Positions 29,184 through 39,538 of a stretch of DNA of 64,000 nt are shown here, piece by piece. Each line of letters starts with the position of its first letter. Within the stretch, counting starts at the first letter, position 1. A program made the translations under genes and the position numbers. Location: positions 124,001-188,000 of the forward strand of contig JANSYS010000003.1 in the NCBI GenBank assembly GCA_024742275.1, written 5' to 3'. The notes below the pieces were generated by a model that saw only the letters and a list, made by a program, of their open reading frames with translations, was not told the origin of the DNA and did not search any database. This stretch comes from Alphaproteobacteria bacterium. GTDB lineage: Bacteria; Pseudomonadota; Alphaproteobacteria; Thalassobaculales; Thalassobaculaceae.

Positions 29184-29984
29184 ATGCCCATGCCCGCCGA
29201 ACTCGTCAAAGCCGCCGCGACCACGCTGCTCGATCATCGCGCCCGCAAGGCGACCCTGGAGGCGCTTCCGGGAGACCAGAAACCGGAGGCACTCGACGAC
29301 GGCTACGCGATCCAGGCGGAACTGATCGAGCGGCGCGCGGCCGACGGCGCGACGACCATCGGCTACAAGATCGGCGCGACCAATGCCGGCGCCCGCGAGC
29401 TGCTCGGCCTGCCGGACATGTTCTGGGGGGTGTTGCTCTCCACGATGACGACCGAAAGTCCGGCGTCGTTTCAGGGCAAGGATCTCTACATCCGGGTGAT
29501 CGAGCCCGAGATCGCCCTGCGCTTCGGCAAGCCGCTGGACGGTCGGAGCAAGACCGTGACGGAGGCGGATGTGATCGACGCGGTGGACGCGGTGCTGCCG
29601 GCCATCGAGATCGTCGACACGCCGTTCGGCGCCGGCTGGACCAAGGCCGGCGGCGCGTCGCTGATCGCCGACGACGGGGCGCACGGCGCCTGGATCATGG
29701 GCGCGCCGGTCGACGGCGCAAAGGACATGGACCTGCAGGGCCTCGCCGTCACGCTGACCGCCGACGGCCAGAGCGTGCGTGAGGGCAAGGGCGGCAACGT
29801 GGAGGGCGGGCCCTTCGCCGTCACCGCCTGGCTGATCAACGAGATCGCCCGGCACGGCAAGTCGATCGCCGCCGGCGACTACGTCACCACCGGCTCCACC
29901 ACGCCGCCTTACCCGGCCAATCCGAAGGAGACCGTCGTCGCCGATTTCGGCCCGCTCGGCTCGGTCAAGGTCGACTTCACCTGA
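29184..29984 (+). CDS. 2-keto-4-pentenoate hydratase family protein
   Basis: The 266-residue protein matches the MhpD/HpcG hydratase family: DGYAIQAELIERRAADGATTIGYKIGATN, PEIALRFGKPL, VDAVLPAIEIVDTPF and the GKGGNVEGGPFAVTAWLINE segment. These enzymes add water to 2-hydroxy-dienoates after meta ring cleavage of aromatics, in a metal-dependent reaction. No meta-cleavage dioxygenase or aldolase is next to it, so its pathway is unclear. It is preceded by CTCAGGGAG as a ribosome binding site. Confidence 0.82.
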   Translation: MPMPAELVKAAATTLLDHRARKATLEALPGDQKPEALDDGYAIQAELIERRAADGATTIGYKIGATNAGARELLGLPDMFWGVLLSTMTTESPASFQGKDLYIRVIEPEIALRFGKPLDGRSKTVTEADVIDAVDAVLPAIEIVDTPFGAGWTKAGGASLIADDGAHGAWIMGAPVDGAKDMDLQGLAVTLTADGQSVREGKGGNVEGGPFAVTAWLINEIARHGKSIAAGDYVTTGSTTPPYPANPKETVVADFGPLGSVKVDFT

Positions 29985-30065
29985 CCCGACGGCGCCGGCA
30001 CCCTCCGGCGCCACGGCCAGCGGGCGGTTCCACCACTTCACGCCATTCCATGAACACCCCTCGGC

Positions 30066-30154
30066 CTTGTGCCGGGGGAAGGCGTCATTCCGCCGAAAGG
30101 TGAGGTGCCAGCCCCCAACCCATCCGCCCGGCCCCGGCCTCACCCCGGCACAAG
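30066..30154. repeat. Inverted repeat in the hydratase-amidase intergenic region
   Basis: The arms CTTGTGCCGGGG (30066-30077) and CCCCGGCACAAG (30143-30154) are perfect 12-bp inverted copies in the 218-bp gap between two convergent genes. The CCCCGGCACAAG core followed by ACCGGGG resembles the dispersed GC-rich intergenic palindromes common in alphaproteobacteria. A related hairpin lies at 59929-59947. It could form a long RNA stem at the 3' ends of both genes. Confidence 0.65.
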
Positions 30155-30202
30155 ACCGGGGAGTGGGTTGAGGATGAGGGAAGAGGCGGGGCCGGAAGCG
30201 GC

Positions 30203-31612
30203 TCAGGATCCAGGGCGCGGATCGATAGGGACGCCGGACCCGAGACCGGCGGCCTCCTCGTACAGCGACGCAGCGCTCAGCAGGTCCGCCTCGCCGCGCG
30301 GTCTGCCGGCGATCTGCAGGCCCACCGGAAGCCCGTCCGACGTGAACCCGGCGGGCACCGACATCGCCGGGCAGCTGGCGCAGGTGAAGGCGTAGGCGAC
30401 GGTGCACCACTCGATGTAGTTCGAGAAGGTGTGGCCGTTGCACGCCTCGACGTAGCGGTGCTCGACCGGATAGGGCGGCACGATGGTCGCCGGCGACAGG
30501 ACCAGGTCGTAGGTCCGATAGAACTGCTCGACCCGGTGGTAGAGACGTCCGCGCGCCAACTCGGCGCGGGCGATCTCGTCCATGGTGAGCTCGAGGCCCT
30601 TCTCGATGTTCCAGACGACCTCCGGCTTCAGCAGGTCGCGATGGGTCTCCAGCAACGCCTTCTTTGACGCGGCGAACTGAACGGCCCGCAGGGTCTGGAA
30701 CACCATCTGCACGTCGGAAAAATCCGGGCTCGCCTGCTCGACGATGCAGCCCATGTCCTCGAACACCTTGGCCGCCTTCTCGACGATGGCGGCGACCTCG
30801 CCGTCGACAGGCGTGATGCCGCCGAGATCGGTAGAGAGCGCCACCCGCTTCGGCTTCCGCTTCGCCTTCACCGCGTCAGTGAAGGACTCCGCCGGCCGGG
30901 TGAGCGAGATCGGATCGACCGGATGCTGTCCCGCCATGGCGTCCAGCATCAGCGCCACGTCCGGCACATTCCGCGCCATCGGCCCCTCGACCGACATGGT
31001 CATGAACGGCAGATCCGACGGCCCGTGGGCGACTCGGCCGGGGCTGGGACGGAATCCGACGATGCCGCAGAAGCTCGCCGGGTTGCGCAGGCTGCCGCCG
31101 AGATCTGAGCCGCTCGCCAGCCAGGCCGTGCCGGAGGCCAGCGCCGCCGCCGACCCGCCGGAGGAGCCGGCGACGCTGCGCGACGTGTTCCAGGGGTTCA
31201 CCGTGCGGCCGAAAACCTCGTTGAAGGTATTGGCGCCGGCGCCGAATTCCGGCGTGTTGGACTTGGCGTAGACCACGCCGCCCTCGGCCTCCAGCATCTC
31301 GACCGTCACGTCGGACCGTTCGGGGATGTTGTCCTTGAAGATCGGCGAGCCGTAGGTGGTCAGCACCCCCTCGGTCGCGGTCAGATCCTTGATCGCCACC
31401 GGCAGACCGGCAAGGACACTGTCCTTCGGCGCGGCGGCGGCCCGCTCCCGCGCCCGGTCGAAGCACAGGGTCGGCAGGGCGTTTATGGTGCCGTCGACCG
31501 CCTCGATGCGCTGCTCCAGCGCGTCCAGGAGGTCGCCGGTTGTGACCTCGCCCTTCTTCAGGAGGGAAACGATCTCGGTGGCGGTCTTCGGAATCAGGTC
31601 AGCGACGGACAT
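30203..31612 (-). CDS. Amidase (amidase signature family)
   Basis: The 469-residue protein has the Ser-cisSer-Lys triad of the family: the lysine in GLPVAIKDLTAT, the cis-serine in RSVAGSSGGSAAALASG and the nucleophilic serine in SGSDLGGSLRNPASFCG. The rest follows the fold, including EGPMARNVPDVALMLDAM. It hydrolyses a carboxamide to acid and ammonia; the substrate is not predictable. The adjacent pobA and isochorismatase-like genes on the same strand suggest a catabolic group for an aromatic or amide compound. Confidence 0.9.
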   Translation of the reverse strand: MSVADLIPKTATEIVSLLKKGEVTTGDLLDALEQRIEAVDGTINALPTLCFDRARERAAAAPKDSVLAGLPVAIKDLTATEGVLTTYGSPIFKDNIPERSDVTVEMLEAEGGVVYAKSNTPEFGAGANTFNEVFGRTVNPWNTSRSVAGSSGGSAAALASGTAWLASGSDLGGSLRNPASFCGIVGFRPSPGRVAHGPSDLPFMTMSVEGPMARNVPDVALMLDAMAGQHPVDPISLTRPAESFTDAVKAKRKPKRVALSTDLGGITPVDGEVAAIVEKAAKVFEDMGCIVEQASPDFSDVQMVFQTLRAVQFAASKKALLETHRDLLKPEVVWNIEKGLELTMDEIARAELARGRLYHRVEQFYRTYDLVLSPATIVPPYPVEHRYVEACNGHTFSNYIEWCTVAYAFTCASCPAMSVPAGFTSDGLPVGLQIAGRPRGEADLLSAASLYEEAAGLGSGVPIDPRPGS

Positions 31613-31696
31613 GCGCGGCGGCTCCGGGTCAGTGGGGCTGGTATCGGACAGCGCCCGGCGACGAATGGCAACCGCCGGAATGCACCCGACCTTCGG

Positions 31697-33513
<1,817 letters not shown>

Positions 33514-33624
33514 GAGTCCGCTCCAGTCTTCTCGATGCGAGGAGGATCAGGGTAGCAGCCGACGCCCAGTCCGTCCCCTTCCCTGAAGTCTTTGACAGCG
33601 GTGCTTCCAGCGGACCACCCCGTA

Positions 33625-34374
33625 TCACCGCTCCAGGTTGAGCCCGATCCGCGCCGCCGTCGCCATCACCATCTCGGCCAGCACCGGCAGCCGGGCGGCC
33701 GGGAAGCGGGCGGCGGGGCCGGTGACGCTGATGGCGCCGACCACCGTGCCGTGTCGTCGGATCGGCGCCCCGACGCAGCGTACGCCCGGATTGCGCTCCT
33801 CGTCGTCGACCGCGTAGCCCCGCGCGCGGCAGACAGCCAGATCGCGGGCTAGCCGGACCCGATCAACGATGGTGTTCGGCCCGAAGCGCGGCAGGCTCCC
33901 GCCCTCGAGCAGGTCGGCGATCAGCAGGTCCCGCGCGACATCGTCCAGGGTCGACAGAATCGCCTTGCCGGTGCTGGTGCAGTGCGGCGGCTCGCGCTCG
34001 ATGCGGACGATCTCGTTGCGCGCGCCCTCCATTTCCCGCCGCTCGATCGAGACCACGTTGCGGCCGTCGAAGACGCAGATATGGACCGCCTCGCCGCTCT
34101 GACCGGCCAGGGTCCCGGCGGGCCCGCCGGCATGGCGCATCAGATCGACATCCGCCAGCACCACGCCGCCCAGCGCCAGGAGGCGAAAGCCGAGCCGGTA
34201 GGCGTCGCGCCGACCGTCCTGCACCAGGAAGCCAATCTCGCGCAGCGCGGCGAGTTGGCGGTGGACGGTGGTTTTCGGCAAGCCGGTCCGCTCGGCGATC
34301 TCCGCCAGGGTCAGGCGGCTGTTCTCCCGGGTGAAGCAGTCGAGCACCGCCGAGGTCTTGCGCAGGGACTTCAT
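33625..34374 (-). CDS. IclR family transcriptional regulator
   Basis: The 249-residue protein has an N-terminal winged helix (LTLAEIAERTGLPKTTVHRQLAALREIGFLV) and the C-terminal IclR effector domain (GRNVVSIERREMEGA, PPHCTSTGKAILSTL, GYAVDDEERNPGVRCVGAPIRR). IclR proteins act as repressors or activators of catabolic genes in response to small acids. It is transcribed away from the DapA-family gene, whose promoter region it most likely controls, and may also control itself. A candidate operator lies in the gap. The effector is unknown. Confidence 0.9.
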   Translation of the reverse strand: MKSLRKTSAVLDCFTRENSRLTLAEIAERTGLPKTTVHRQLAALREIGFLVQDGRRDAYRLGFRLLALGGVVLADVDLMRHAGGPAGTLAGQSGEAVHICVFDGRNVVSIERREMEGARNEIVRIEREPPHCTSTGKAILSTLDDVARDLLIADLLEGGSLPRFGPNTIVDRVRLARDLAVCRARGYAVDDEERNPGVRCVGAPIRRHGTVVGAISVTGPAARFPAARLPVLAEMVMATAARIGLNLER

Positions 34375-34402
34375 GGAAAGCTCCGGTTCCGGGCACGCGA
34401 AC

Positions 34403-34421
34403 AGTTCCGGTTTGCGGAATT
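34403..34421. promoter_or_regulatory. Candidate IclR operator between the regulator and the DapA-family gene
   Basis: The 19-bp sequence AGTTCCGGTTTGCGGAATT is an imperfect palindrome of the TTCCG-N-CGGAA type that many IclR regulators bind. It lies 29 bp upstream of the regulator start and 119 bp upstream of the divergent gene. Further GTTCCG half-sites occur nearby, at about 34385 and 34435. This is inferred from symmetry and position. Confidence 0.5.
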
Positions 34422-34539
34422 CATCAAACGCGGCGGTTCCGCCCGACGCAAGGGGGCAAGCAAACTCGGTCCCAGCGACAACGTCCCGGCACCTTTCGTT
34501 CCACGATGAAGAACAGCCGGACATCCAGGAGGAACCACC

Positions 34540-35436
34540 ATGGCCAGCGCCGCCACCGATCTCGCCGGGGTCATCCCCCCGTCCACCACCCCCTTCGACG
34601 CCCAGGGCGCCATCGACTTCGAGGCGGCCGGCAAGCAGATCGACTGGCTCATCAAGGAGGGGGCGGCCGGGGTCGCGGTCGGCGGATCGACCGGCGAGGG
34701 CCATACGCTCGACGCCGAGGAGACCCGCGATCTGGTGGCCGCCGCCACCGACGCGGCGGCGGGCCGGGTCCCGGTGGTCGCCGGCATCATCTGCGACAGC
34801 ACCCGCGAGGCGGTGCGCCGGGGCCGGCTGGTGGCCGACCTCAATCCCGCCGCGCTCCAGGTCACACCGGTGCACTACCTCTTCCGGCCGAGCGACGACG
34901 ACATGGTCGAGCATTTCCGGACCATGGCCGGCGAGACCGGGCAGAAGATCATCATCTACAACGTGGTGCCCTGGACCTATCTGTCGCCGGCGCTGCTGCT
35001 GCGGATCTTCGACGAGGTACCCGAGGTGATCGGGGTGAAGCAGTCGGCCGGCGATCTGAAGCTGTTCGCCGACCTGATGATGGACGTGAAGCCGGGCAAG
35101 TCGATCTTCAGCGCGGTCGACGCCCTGATGTACCCGTCCTACGCCATGGGCGCGCACGGCTCGATCGCCGCGATCCTCGCCGCCGCGCCGGGCGCCTCGG
35201 TGAATCTGTGGGATCTGGTGAAGGCGGGCGACCACGCGGCGGCGCTGGACCTGCACTGGAAGCTGCTCCGGACCTGGAACGCGCTGCTGCCGCACGACAA
35301 TCTGCCGGCGGCGACGAAATACGCCCAGGCGCTCCAGGGTGTGCCGTCCGGTCTCCCCCGCCAGCCGATGGCGCCGGCGAGTGCAGAGCAGAAGAAGGCC
35401 ATCGAAGCGGCGCTGAAGGGACTGGGGGCGATCTGA
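34540..35436 (+). CDS. DapA family dihydrodipicolinate synthase-like lyase
   Basis: The 298-residue TIM-barrel protein has GVAVGGSTGEGHTLDAEE near the N-terminus, the catalytic tyrosine in IIIYNVVPWTYL and the Schiff-base lysine in EVIGVKQSAGDLKLF. These are the residues of pyruvate- or aldehyde-dependent class I aldolases and dehydratases. The divergent IclR gene and catabolic neighbours point to a catabolic lyase rather than lysine synthesis. The substrate could be a keto-sugar acid or an aromatic-derived acid. Confidence 0.85.
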   Translation: MASAATDLAGVIPPSTTPFDAQGAIDFEAAGKQIDWLIKEGAAGVAVGGSTGEGHTLDAEETRDLVAAATDAAAGRVPVVAGIICDSTREAVRRGRLVADLNPAALQVTPVHYLFRPSDDDMVEHFRTMAGETGQKIIIYNVVPWTYLSPALLLRIFDEVPEVIGVKQSAGDLKLFADLMMDVKPGKSIFSAVDALMYPSYAMGAHGSIAAILAAAPGASVNLWDLVKAGDHAAALDLHWKLLRTWNALLPHDNLPAATKYAQALQGVPSGLPRQPMAPASAEQKKAIEAALKGLGAI

Positions 35437-35526
35437 GGAGGGTCCTCGTCTCATTCCACTCCCTGGAGCTGTTCCAGAGAGTAAGGAGCAGCCGGAGTTC
35501 GGATCGGCGAATTCGAATCATGAAAA

Positions 35527-35551
35527 AGCCGGTGCCATCACAGCACCGGCT
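35527..35551 (-). terminator. Intrinsic terminator after the peroxiredoxin gene
   Basis: A perfect 9-bp stem (AGCCGGTGC and GCACCGGCT) with a 7-base loop is followed, read on the minus strand, by TTTTTC. It lies 60 bp after the peroxiredoxin stop. On the plus strand it is followed by CTTTCC, so it may also stop transcripts of the DapA-family gene, which ends 90 bp away. Confidence 0.85.
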
Positions 35552-35611
35552 CTTTCCAAGTCTCTCACGGCCCCGGATCGGCGCCCGGAACGCAGGGGTG
35601 CGCGACGCGCG

Positions 35612-36271
35612 TTACTGCGGCTGCGGGACGTAGCGCAGATACGGCTTCTCCGCGCGCCAGCCGTTCGGGAACTTCTCCTTGGCCTTCTCGTCGTTCAGCG
35701 CCGGCACGATGATGACCTCGTCGCCATGCTTCCAGTTCACCGGCGTGGCGACCTGGTGCTTGGCGGTGAGCTGCATCGAGTCGATCACCCGCAGAACCTC
35801 GTCGAAGTTGCGGCCGGTGCTCATCGGATAGACCAGGATCAGCTTGATCTGCTTGTCCGGGCCGATCACGAAGACGTTGCGAACCGTCGCGTTGTCGACG
35901 GCGGTGCGGCCCTCGGAGGTGTCTCCGGCACCCTCCGGCAGCATGCCGTAGAGCTTGGAGACGTTGAGGTCGGTGTCGCCGATCATCGGATAGTTCGGCT
36001 TCGCGCCCTGGGTCTCCTCGATATCGGCGGCCCACTTGGCATGGTTGTCGACGTTGTCGACGCTGAGGCCGATGATCTTAACGCCGCGCTTGTCGAATTC
36101 GGGCTTCATCCGGGCCATGTAGCCGAGCTCGGTCGTGCAGACCGGGGTGAAGTCCTTGGGATGGGAGAACAGCACGCACCAGCTGTCGCCGATCCAGTCG
36201 TGGAAGGAGATCTCGCCCTCTGTGGTCTTGGCGGTGAAATCCGGAGCGGTCTGGCCGATCTTGAGAGTCAT
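35612..36271 (-). CDS. 1-Cys peroxiredoxin (Prx6 type)
   Basis: The 219-residue protein has the peroxidatic cysteine in HPKDFTPVCTTELG (Cys45) and the C-terminal extension of the Prx6 group, including GRNFDEVLRVIDSMQLT and NGWRAEKPYLRYVPQP. There is no resolving cysteine in the usual C-terminal place; the only other Cys is in SWCVLF. It reduces hydrogen and organic peroxides, needing an external thiol such as glutathione. It is a single gene, divergent from the downstream dehydrogenase and ended by a strong terminator. Confidence 0.94.
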   Translation of the reverse strand: MTLKIGQTAPDFTAKTTEGEISFHDWIGDSWCVLFSHPKDFTPVCTTELGYMARMKPEFDKRGVKIIGLSVDNVDNHAKWAADIEETQGAKPNYPMIGDTDLNVSKLYGMLPEGAGDTSEGRTAVDNATVRNVFVIGPDKQIKLILVYPMSTGRNFDEVLRVIDSMQLTAKHQVATPVNWKHGDEVIIVPALNDEKAKEKFPNGWRAEKPYLRYVPQPQ

Positions 36272-36511
36272 TGCGTCACTCCATCGTTTTCAGCATCACG
36301 CGCGGGATATCCCGCCGCGTCTCGTCAAAGCGGTCATCAGCGCCAGGGCGCCCCCATCGGATCCCAGGTCCTTCAACCAGCGGGGGTCGCCCTGGCGAGG
36401 CGTTTGCGGGCCTGAAGTATCACGGGTAGGTGATAAGTGTTAGCCTCGTTTCAAGCCGGTTCCATGGCGTTTCAGCCCGATCCCACCGATGCCCGAACAG
36501 GAGACCCGACC

Positions 36512-37528
36512 GTGGCGACTTTCGCACCCGACGACCTGCGCGCCCTCATCGCCGACGTGTTCATCAAGTCCAATGTGGCGCCCGACATCGCCGGCGTGGT
36601 CGCGGACGCCCTGGTCCGCGCCGAGGCGGACGGGATCTCCAGTCACGGGGTCGCCCGCGTGCCGCCCTATGCCGAACAGGCCAAGAACGGCAAGGTCGAC
36701 GGACACGCGCGGCCCACGGTGACCCGGAGCGCCGCCGCCGTGCTTGATGTCGACAGCCGGATCGGCTTCGCCTTCCCCGCCATTCGCGAAGGGCTCGACC
36801 GGGCGGCGGAGATCGTCGGCGAGACCGGCGTCGTCGCCGTTTCAATCAAGCACAGCCATCATTTCGGCGTCGCAGGCCATCACGTCGAGGATGCCGCCAA
36901 TCGCGGGCTGGTCGCGCTCGCCTTCTCCAACACCCCGGCGGCGATCGCCCCCTGGGGTGGGAAGACGGCGCTGTACGGGACAAATCCGATCGCCTTCGCC
37001 TCGCCGCGCGGCGACGGCAAGGCGCCGCTGGTGATCGACCTTTCCGTCTCCACCGTGGCCCGCGGCAAGGTGGTGCTCGCGGCGAAAACGGGCGAGGCGA
37101 TTCCCGACGACTGGGCGCTCGACGGCGACGGCAACGCCACGACCGACGCGGAGGCGGCGCTGGCCGGATCAATGGCACCGCTGGGCGGGCGAAGCGCCGG
37201 CGCCAAGGGGGCGGCGCTCGGCCTGATGATCGAACTGCTGTGCGGCGCCCTCACCGGCTCCAATTTCGGCTATCAGGGGTCGTCCTTCTTCGAGCCGACC
37301 GGGGCCCCGCCCTCTATCGGACACCTGATTCTGGTTATGGATCCCAAAGCATTCGGGGGCGGTGCCGACTTCGCCGCCCGATCCGAGGAGATGTTCGCCG
37401 AGATCCTGAAACAGCAGGGCACCCGCCTGCCGGGCGACAGTCGGCTGGCCAAACGTGCGCTCGCACACAAAGGAATTACGATTCCCCATACGCTCGCCGA
37501 CGACTTGAAAGCGCGTGCTGGCGTATAA
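36512..37528 (+). CDS. Malate/L-lactate dehydrogenase family oxidoreductase
   Basis: The 338-residue protein belongs to the Ldh2/MDH2 family, not the Rossmann LDH family: ADGISSHGVARVPPYAEQ, the catalytic-region SIKHSHHFGVAGHHVEDAANRGLVALAFSNTP, GTNPIAFASPRG and GAKGAALGLMIELLCGALTG. These enzymes reduce 2-oxoacids or imino acids such as delta1-piperideine-2-carboxylate with NAD(P)H. The GTG at 36512 has AGGAGA upstream; the frame is open to 36437, with an ATG at 36464 lacking a clear site. The substrate is undetermined. Confidence 0.87.
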   Translation: MATFAPDDLRALIADVFIKSNVAPDIAGVVADALVRAEADGISSHGVARVPPYAEQAKNGKVDGHARPTVTRSAAAVLDVDSRIGFAFPAIREGLDRAAEIVGETGVVAVSIKHSHHFGVAGHHVEDAANRGLVALAFSNTPAAIAPWGGKTALYGTNPIAFASPRGDGKAPLVIDLSVSTVARGKVVLAAKTGEAIPDDWALDGDGNATTDAEAALAGSMAPLGGRSAGAKGAALGLMIELLCGALTGSNFGYQGSSFFEPTGAPPSIGHLILVMDPKAFGGGADFAARSEEMFAEILKQQGTRLPGDSRLAKRALAHKGITIPHTLADDLKARAGV

Positions 37529-37578
37529 GCGATCGGGGAGAGGCCGGGAACCGGCAGTCACAAGCTGAGGAGCTGTGC

Positions 37579-38412
37579 GTGAACGTAGACCTTACCGAAT
37601 TGGGCAACGAGGTGATGGAGATCCTCACCACATACGGCCTCGAGGTACTCGGCGCCGTGGCCATTCTGATCGTCGGATGGATCGTGTCCGGATGGGCCAA
37701 GGCCGGAACGCGCCGGGCGCTCGGCCGCGTGCAGTGGATGGACGATACGGTTCGACCGATATTCGCGTCCGTTGTCGGCTATCTCGTCCTCGTCATCACC
37801 CTGATCGCGGTGCTGAATCAGTTCGGCGTGCAGACCGCCTCGATCATCGCCGTCCTCGGTGCCGCCGGTCTGGCGGTTGGCCTGGCGCTGCAGGGCACGC
37901 TCTCCAACGTGGCGGCCGGCGTCATGCTTCTGTTCCTGCGTCCGTTCAAGGTGGGCGACTTCGTCGAAGCGGGCGGGGCCAGCGGCACGGTGAAGGAGGT
38001 CGGGCTGTTCAACACCGAACTCGCCACGGGGGACAATGTCTACATCGTCGTCCCCAACTCCGCGATCTTCAGCGGTGACATCTCCAACTACTCGCGCCAC
38101 GCGACCCGGCGGCTGGATATCGCGGTGGGCGTCGCCTACGACGCCGACCTGACCAAGGCGATGGATGTGTTCATGGCCACCCTAAAGGCCGATGGCCGCG
38201 CCCTGGGCGATCCGGCTCCGGAGGTGATGGTGATGGAGCTGGGCGACAGCGCGATAACCATCAACCTGCGCTTCTGGGTCAACGCCGGCGACTACTGGCC
38301 CTGCAAGTGGGCCATGAACAAGGCGATCAAGGAAGCACTCGACGCCGCCGGCATCGAGATCCCGTTCCCGCAGCGGGTGGTCCACATGAAGACGGGCGCG
38401 CCCGCCGCCTGA
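37579..38412 (+). CDS. mscS: Small-conductance mechanosensitive channel (MscS family)
   Basis: The 277-residue protein has three N-terminal membrane helices, the pore helix GAAGLAVGLALQGTLSNVAAGVMLLFLRPFKVGD and the cytoplasmic beta and alpha/beta domains (GTVKEVGLFNTELATGDNVYIVVPNSAIFSG). It matches E. coli MscS in length and in the Ala/Gly-packed TM3. It releases solutes during hypo-osmotic shock. The GTG at 37579 is preceded by GAGGAG. It lies 50 bp after the dehydrogenase gene, so it may be in the same transcript. Confidence 0.95.
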   Translation: MNVDLTELGNEVMEILTTYGLEVLGAVAILIVGWIVSGWAKAGTRRALGRVQWMDDTVRPIFASVVGYLVLVITLIAVLNQFGVQTASIIAVLGAAGLAVGLALQGTLSNVAAGVMLLFLRPFKVGDFVEAGGASGTVKEVGLFNTELATGDNVYIVVPNSAIFSGDISNYSRHATRRLDIAVGVAYDADLTKAMDVFMATLKADGRALGDPAPEVMVMELGDSAITINLRFWVNAGDYWPCKWAMNKAIKEALDAAGIEIPFPQRVVHMKTGAPAA

Positions 38413-38424
38413 CGCGGCGGCTTC

Positions 38425-39318
38425 TCAGCGGAGCGATACCGGGTCGCGCAGCAAGGCGACCCGGTAGATCCCGATCCGCCGGAACCCAACCGCCTCGTAG
38501 GCCTTGGCTCCGGCCGGAGACTGGGTGAACAGGATCGCCCGCCGGACACCGGACACCCGTGCGGCCGCCAAGGAGTCCGCCAGCAGGTATCTGGCATAGC
38601 CCCGGCTACGATGCTCCGGCGGGGTCCAAACCGGTCCGATCTGGACCCGACCAGGCAGCGCGGCGTTGAATCCGGACAGGGACACCGGCACGCCGCCGTC
38701 GGTCAGCACCCATAGGCTCTCGGAGCGCATGAACGCGTCGACCCGGTCGGCCACGATCCGGTCCAGAGCCTGCCCCGGGGTGCGCCCCAAGGCTTCGATC
38801 TCGAAGTCCCGGATCCAAACGCTCAGAAGCTCTCGGCCGGCCTCGCGGGCGAGTATGACGGTCAGGCGGTCTGCTTCTCCGGGCCTTGGCGGCCTCCTCA
38901 GGTCGTCCAGCCCCAGGGCATAGAGATCCTCACGGGCATGAAGGGCGCAGTCGGCTGCCGTCGCGCCCACGAGATCCATCACCGCCTGCACCTGATCCTC
39001 GTCGCCGAGGGCGCCCGCGATCGGACGGGTGACCTCCGACCCAAGGGTATCGATCAGGGAGGCCAGGGCGGGCGCTTCCGGCGCCTGCAGCAGGATGTTG
39101 CCGTTCCAGCAATGGGCGAGCACGCCGCACAGGGCGCCATCGGGCCCGAAGGCTCCCCAGTAGTCGGCGGATCCGCGCCTGCCTGAATATTCGAGCCCCT
39201 GATTCCGCGCATTGTTCAGCATGAACATGCTGGAATCCGCATGGTCCGCCAGAAACCCGTTCACGGCCTCCAAGTCTCGGTCCGCAAGGTTTCTGACGCT
39301 CAGGCTGGAGATGGACAT
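38425..39318 (-). CDS. GNAT family N-acetyltransferase
   Basis: The 297-residue protein has a divergent N-terminal half and a C-terminal GNAT domain: VSLSGFNAALPGRVQIGPVWTPPEHRSRGYARYLLADSL, with the acetyl-CoA-binding R-x-x-G-Y-A segment, then AILFTQSPAGAKAYEAVGFRRIGIY. Proteins of this layout acetylate amines or peptides, but the substrate is unknown. It is convergent with the MscS gene, 12 bp away. The ATG at 39318 fits the conserved start; the frame opens upstream. Confidence 0.83.
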   Translation of the reverse strand: MSISSLSVRNLADRDLEAVNGFLADHADSSMFMLNNARNQGLEYSGRRGSADYWGAFGPDGALCGVLAHCWNGNILLQAPEAPALASLIDTLGSEVTRPIAGALGDEDQVQAVMDLVGATAADCALHAREDLYALGLDDLRRPPRPGEADRLTVILAREAGRELLSVWIRDFEIEALGRTPGQALDRIVADRVDAFMRSESLWVLTDGGVPVSLSGFNAALPGRVQIGPVWTPPEHRSRGYARYLLADSLAAARVSGVRRAILFTQSPAGAKAYEAVGFRRIGIYRVALLRDPVSLR

Positions 39319-39431
39319 GGCACGCGATCCCGGACGATTGCCGACGGTGCCTCCCACCGCTCAGAGCAACCATCGCCTGCAGATCGCCCGCGCGCCAGCC
39401 CTGAGTCGGCCGGAGATGTCGGCAACCCGGA

Positions 39432-39506
39432 CGTCGGGATCGGGAGCGTCGGGATCGGGAGCGTCGGGATCGGGCGCGTCGGGATCGGGCGCGTCGGGAT
39501 CGGGCG
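39432..39506. repeat. 15-bp minisatellite, five tandem copies
   Basis: Five nearly identical 15-bp units CGTCGGGATCGGGAG/CG run from 39432 to 39506, then a decayed sixth copy. They fall in the 220-bp gap between the GNAT start and the HtrA-like stop. Neither gene reads through them, and any coding effect would need loss of the HtrA-like stop. In open frames the repeat would give Gly-Ala-Ser or Pro-Asp-Ala runs, so it can look like a gene. Confidence 0.8.
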
Positions 39507-39538
39507 CGTCGGGGGGTCCGGCGTCGGGAGAGCCGCCC

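Noticed and set aside
33625-35454. 609-codon minus-strand extension of the IclR gene
   Set aside because: The part upstream of 34374 lies opposite the DapA-family gene and lacks any regulator motif.
39432-39506. Tandem repeat considered as a CRISPR array
   Set aside because: The 15-bp units are directly joined with no spacers and no cas genes are nearby.
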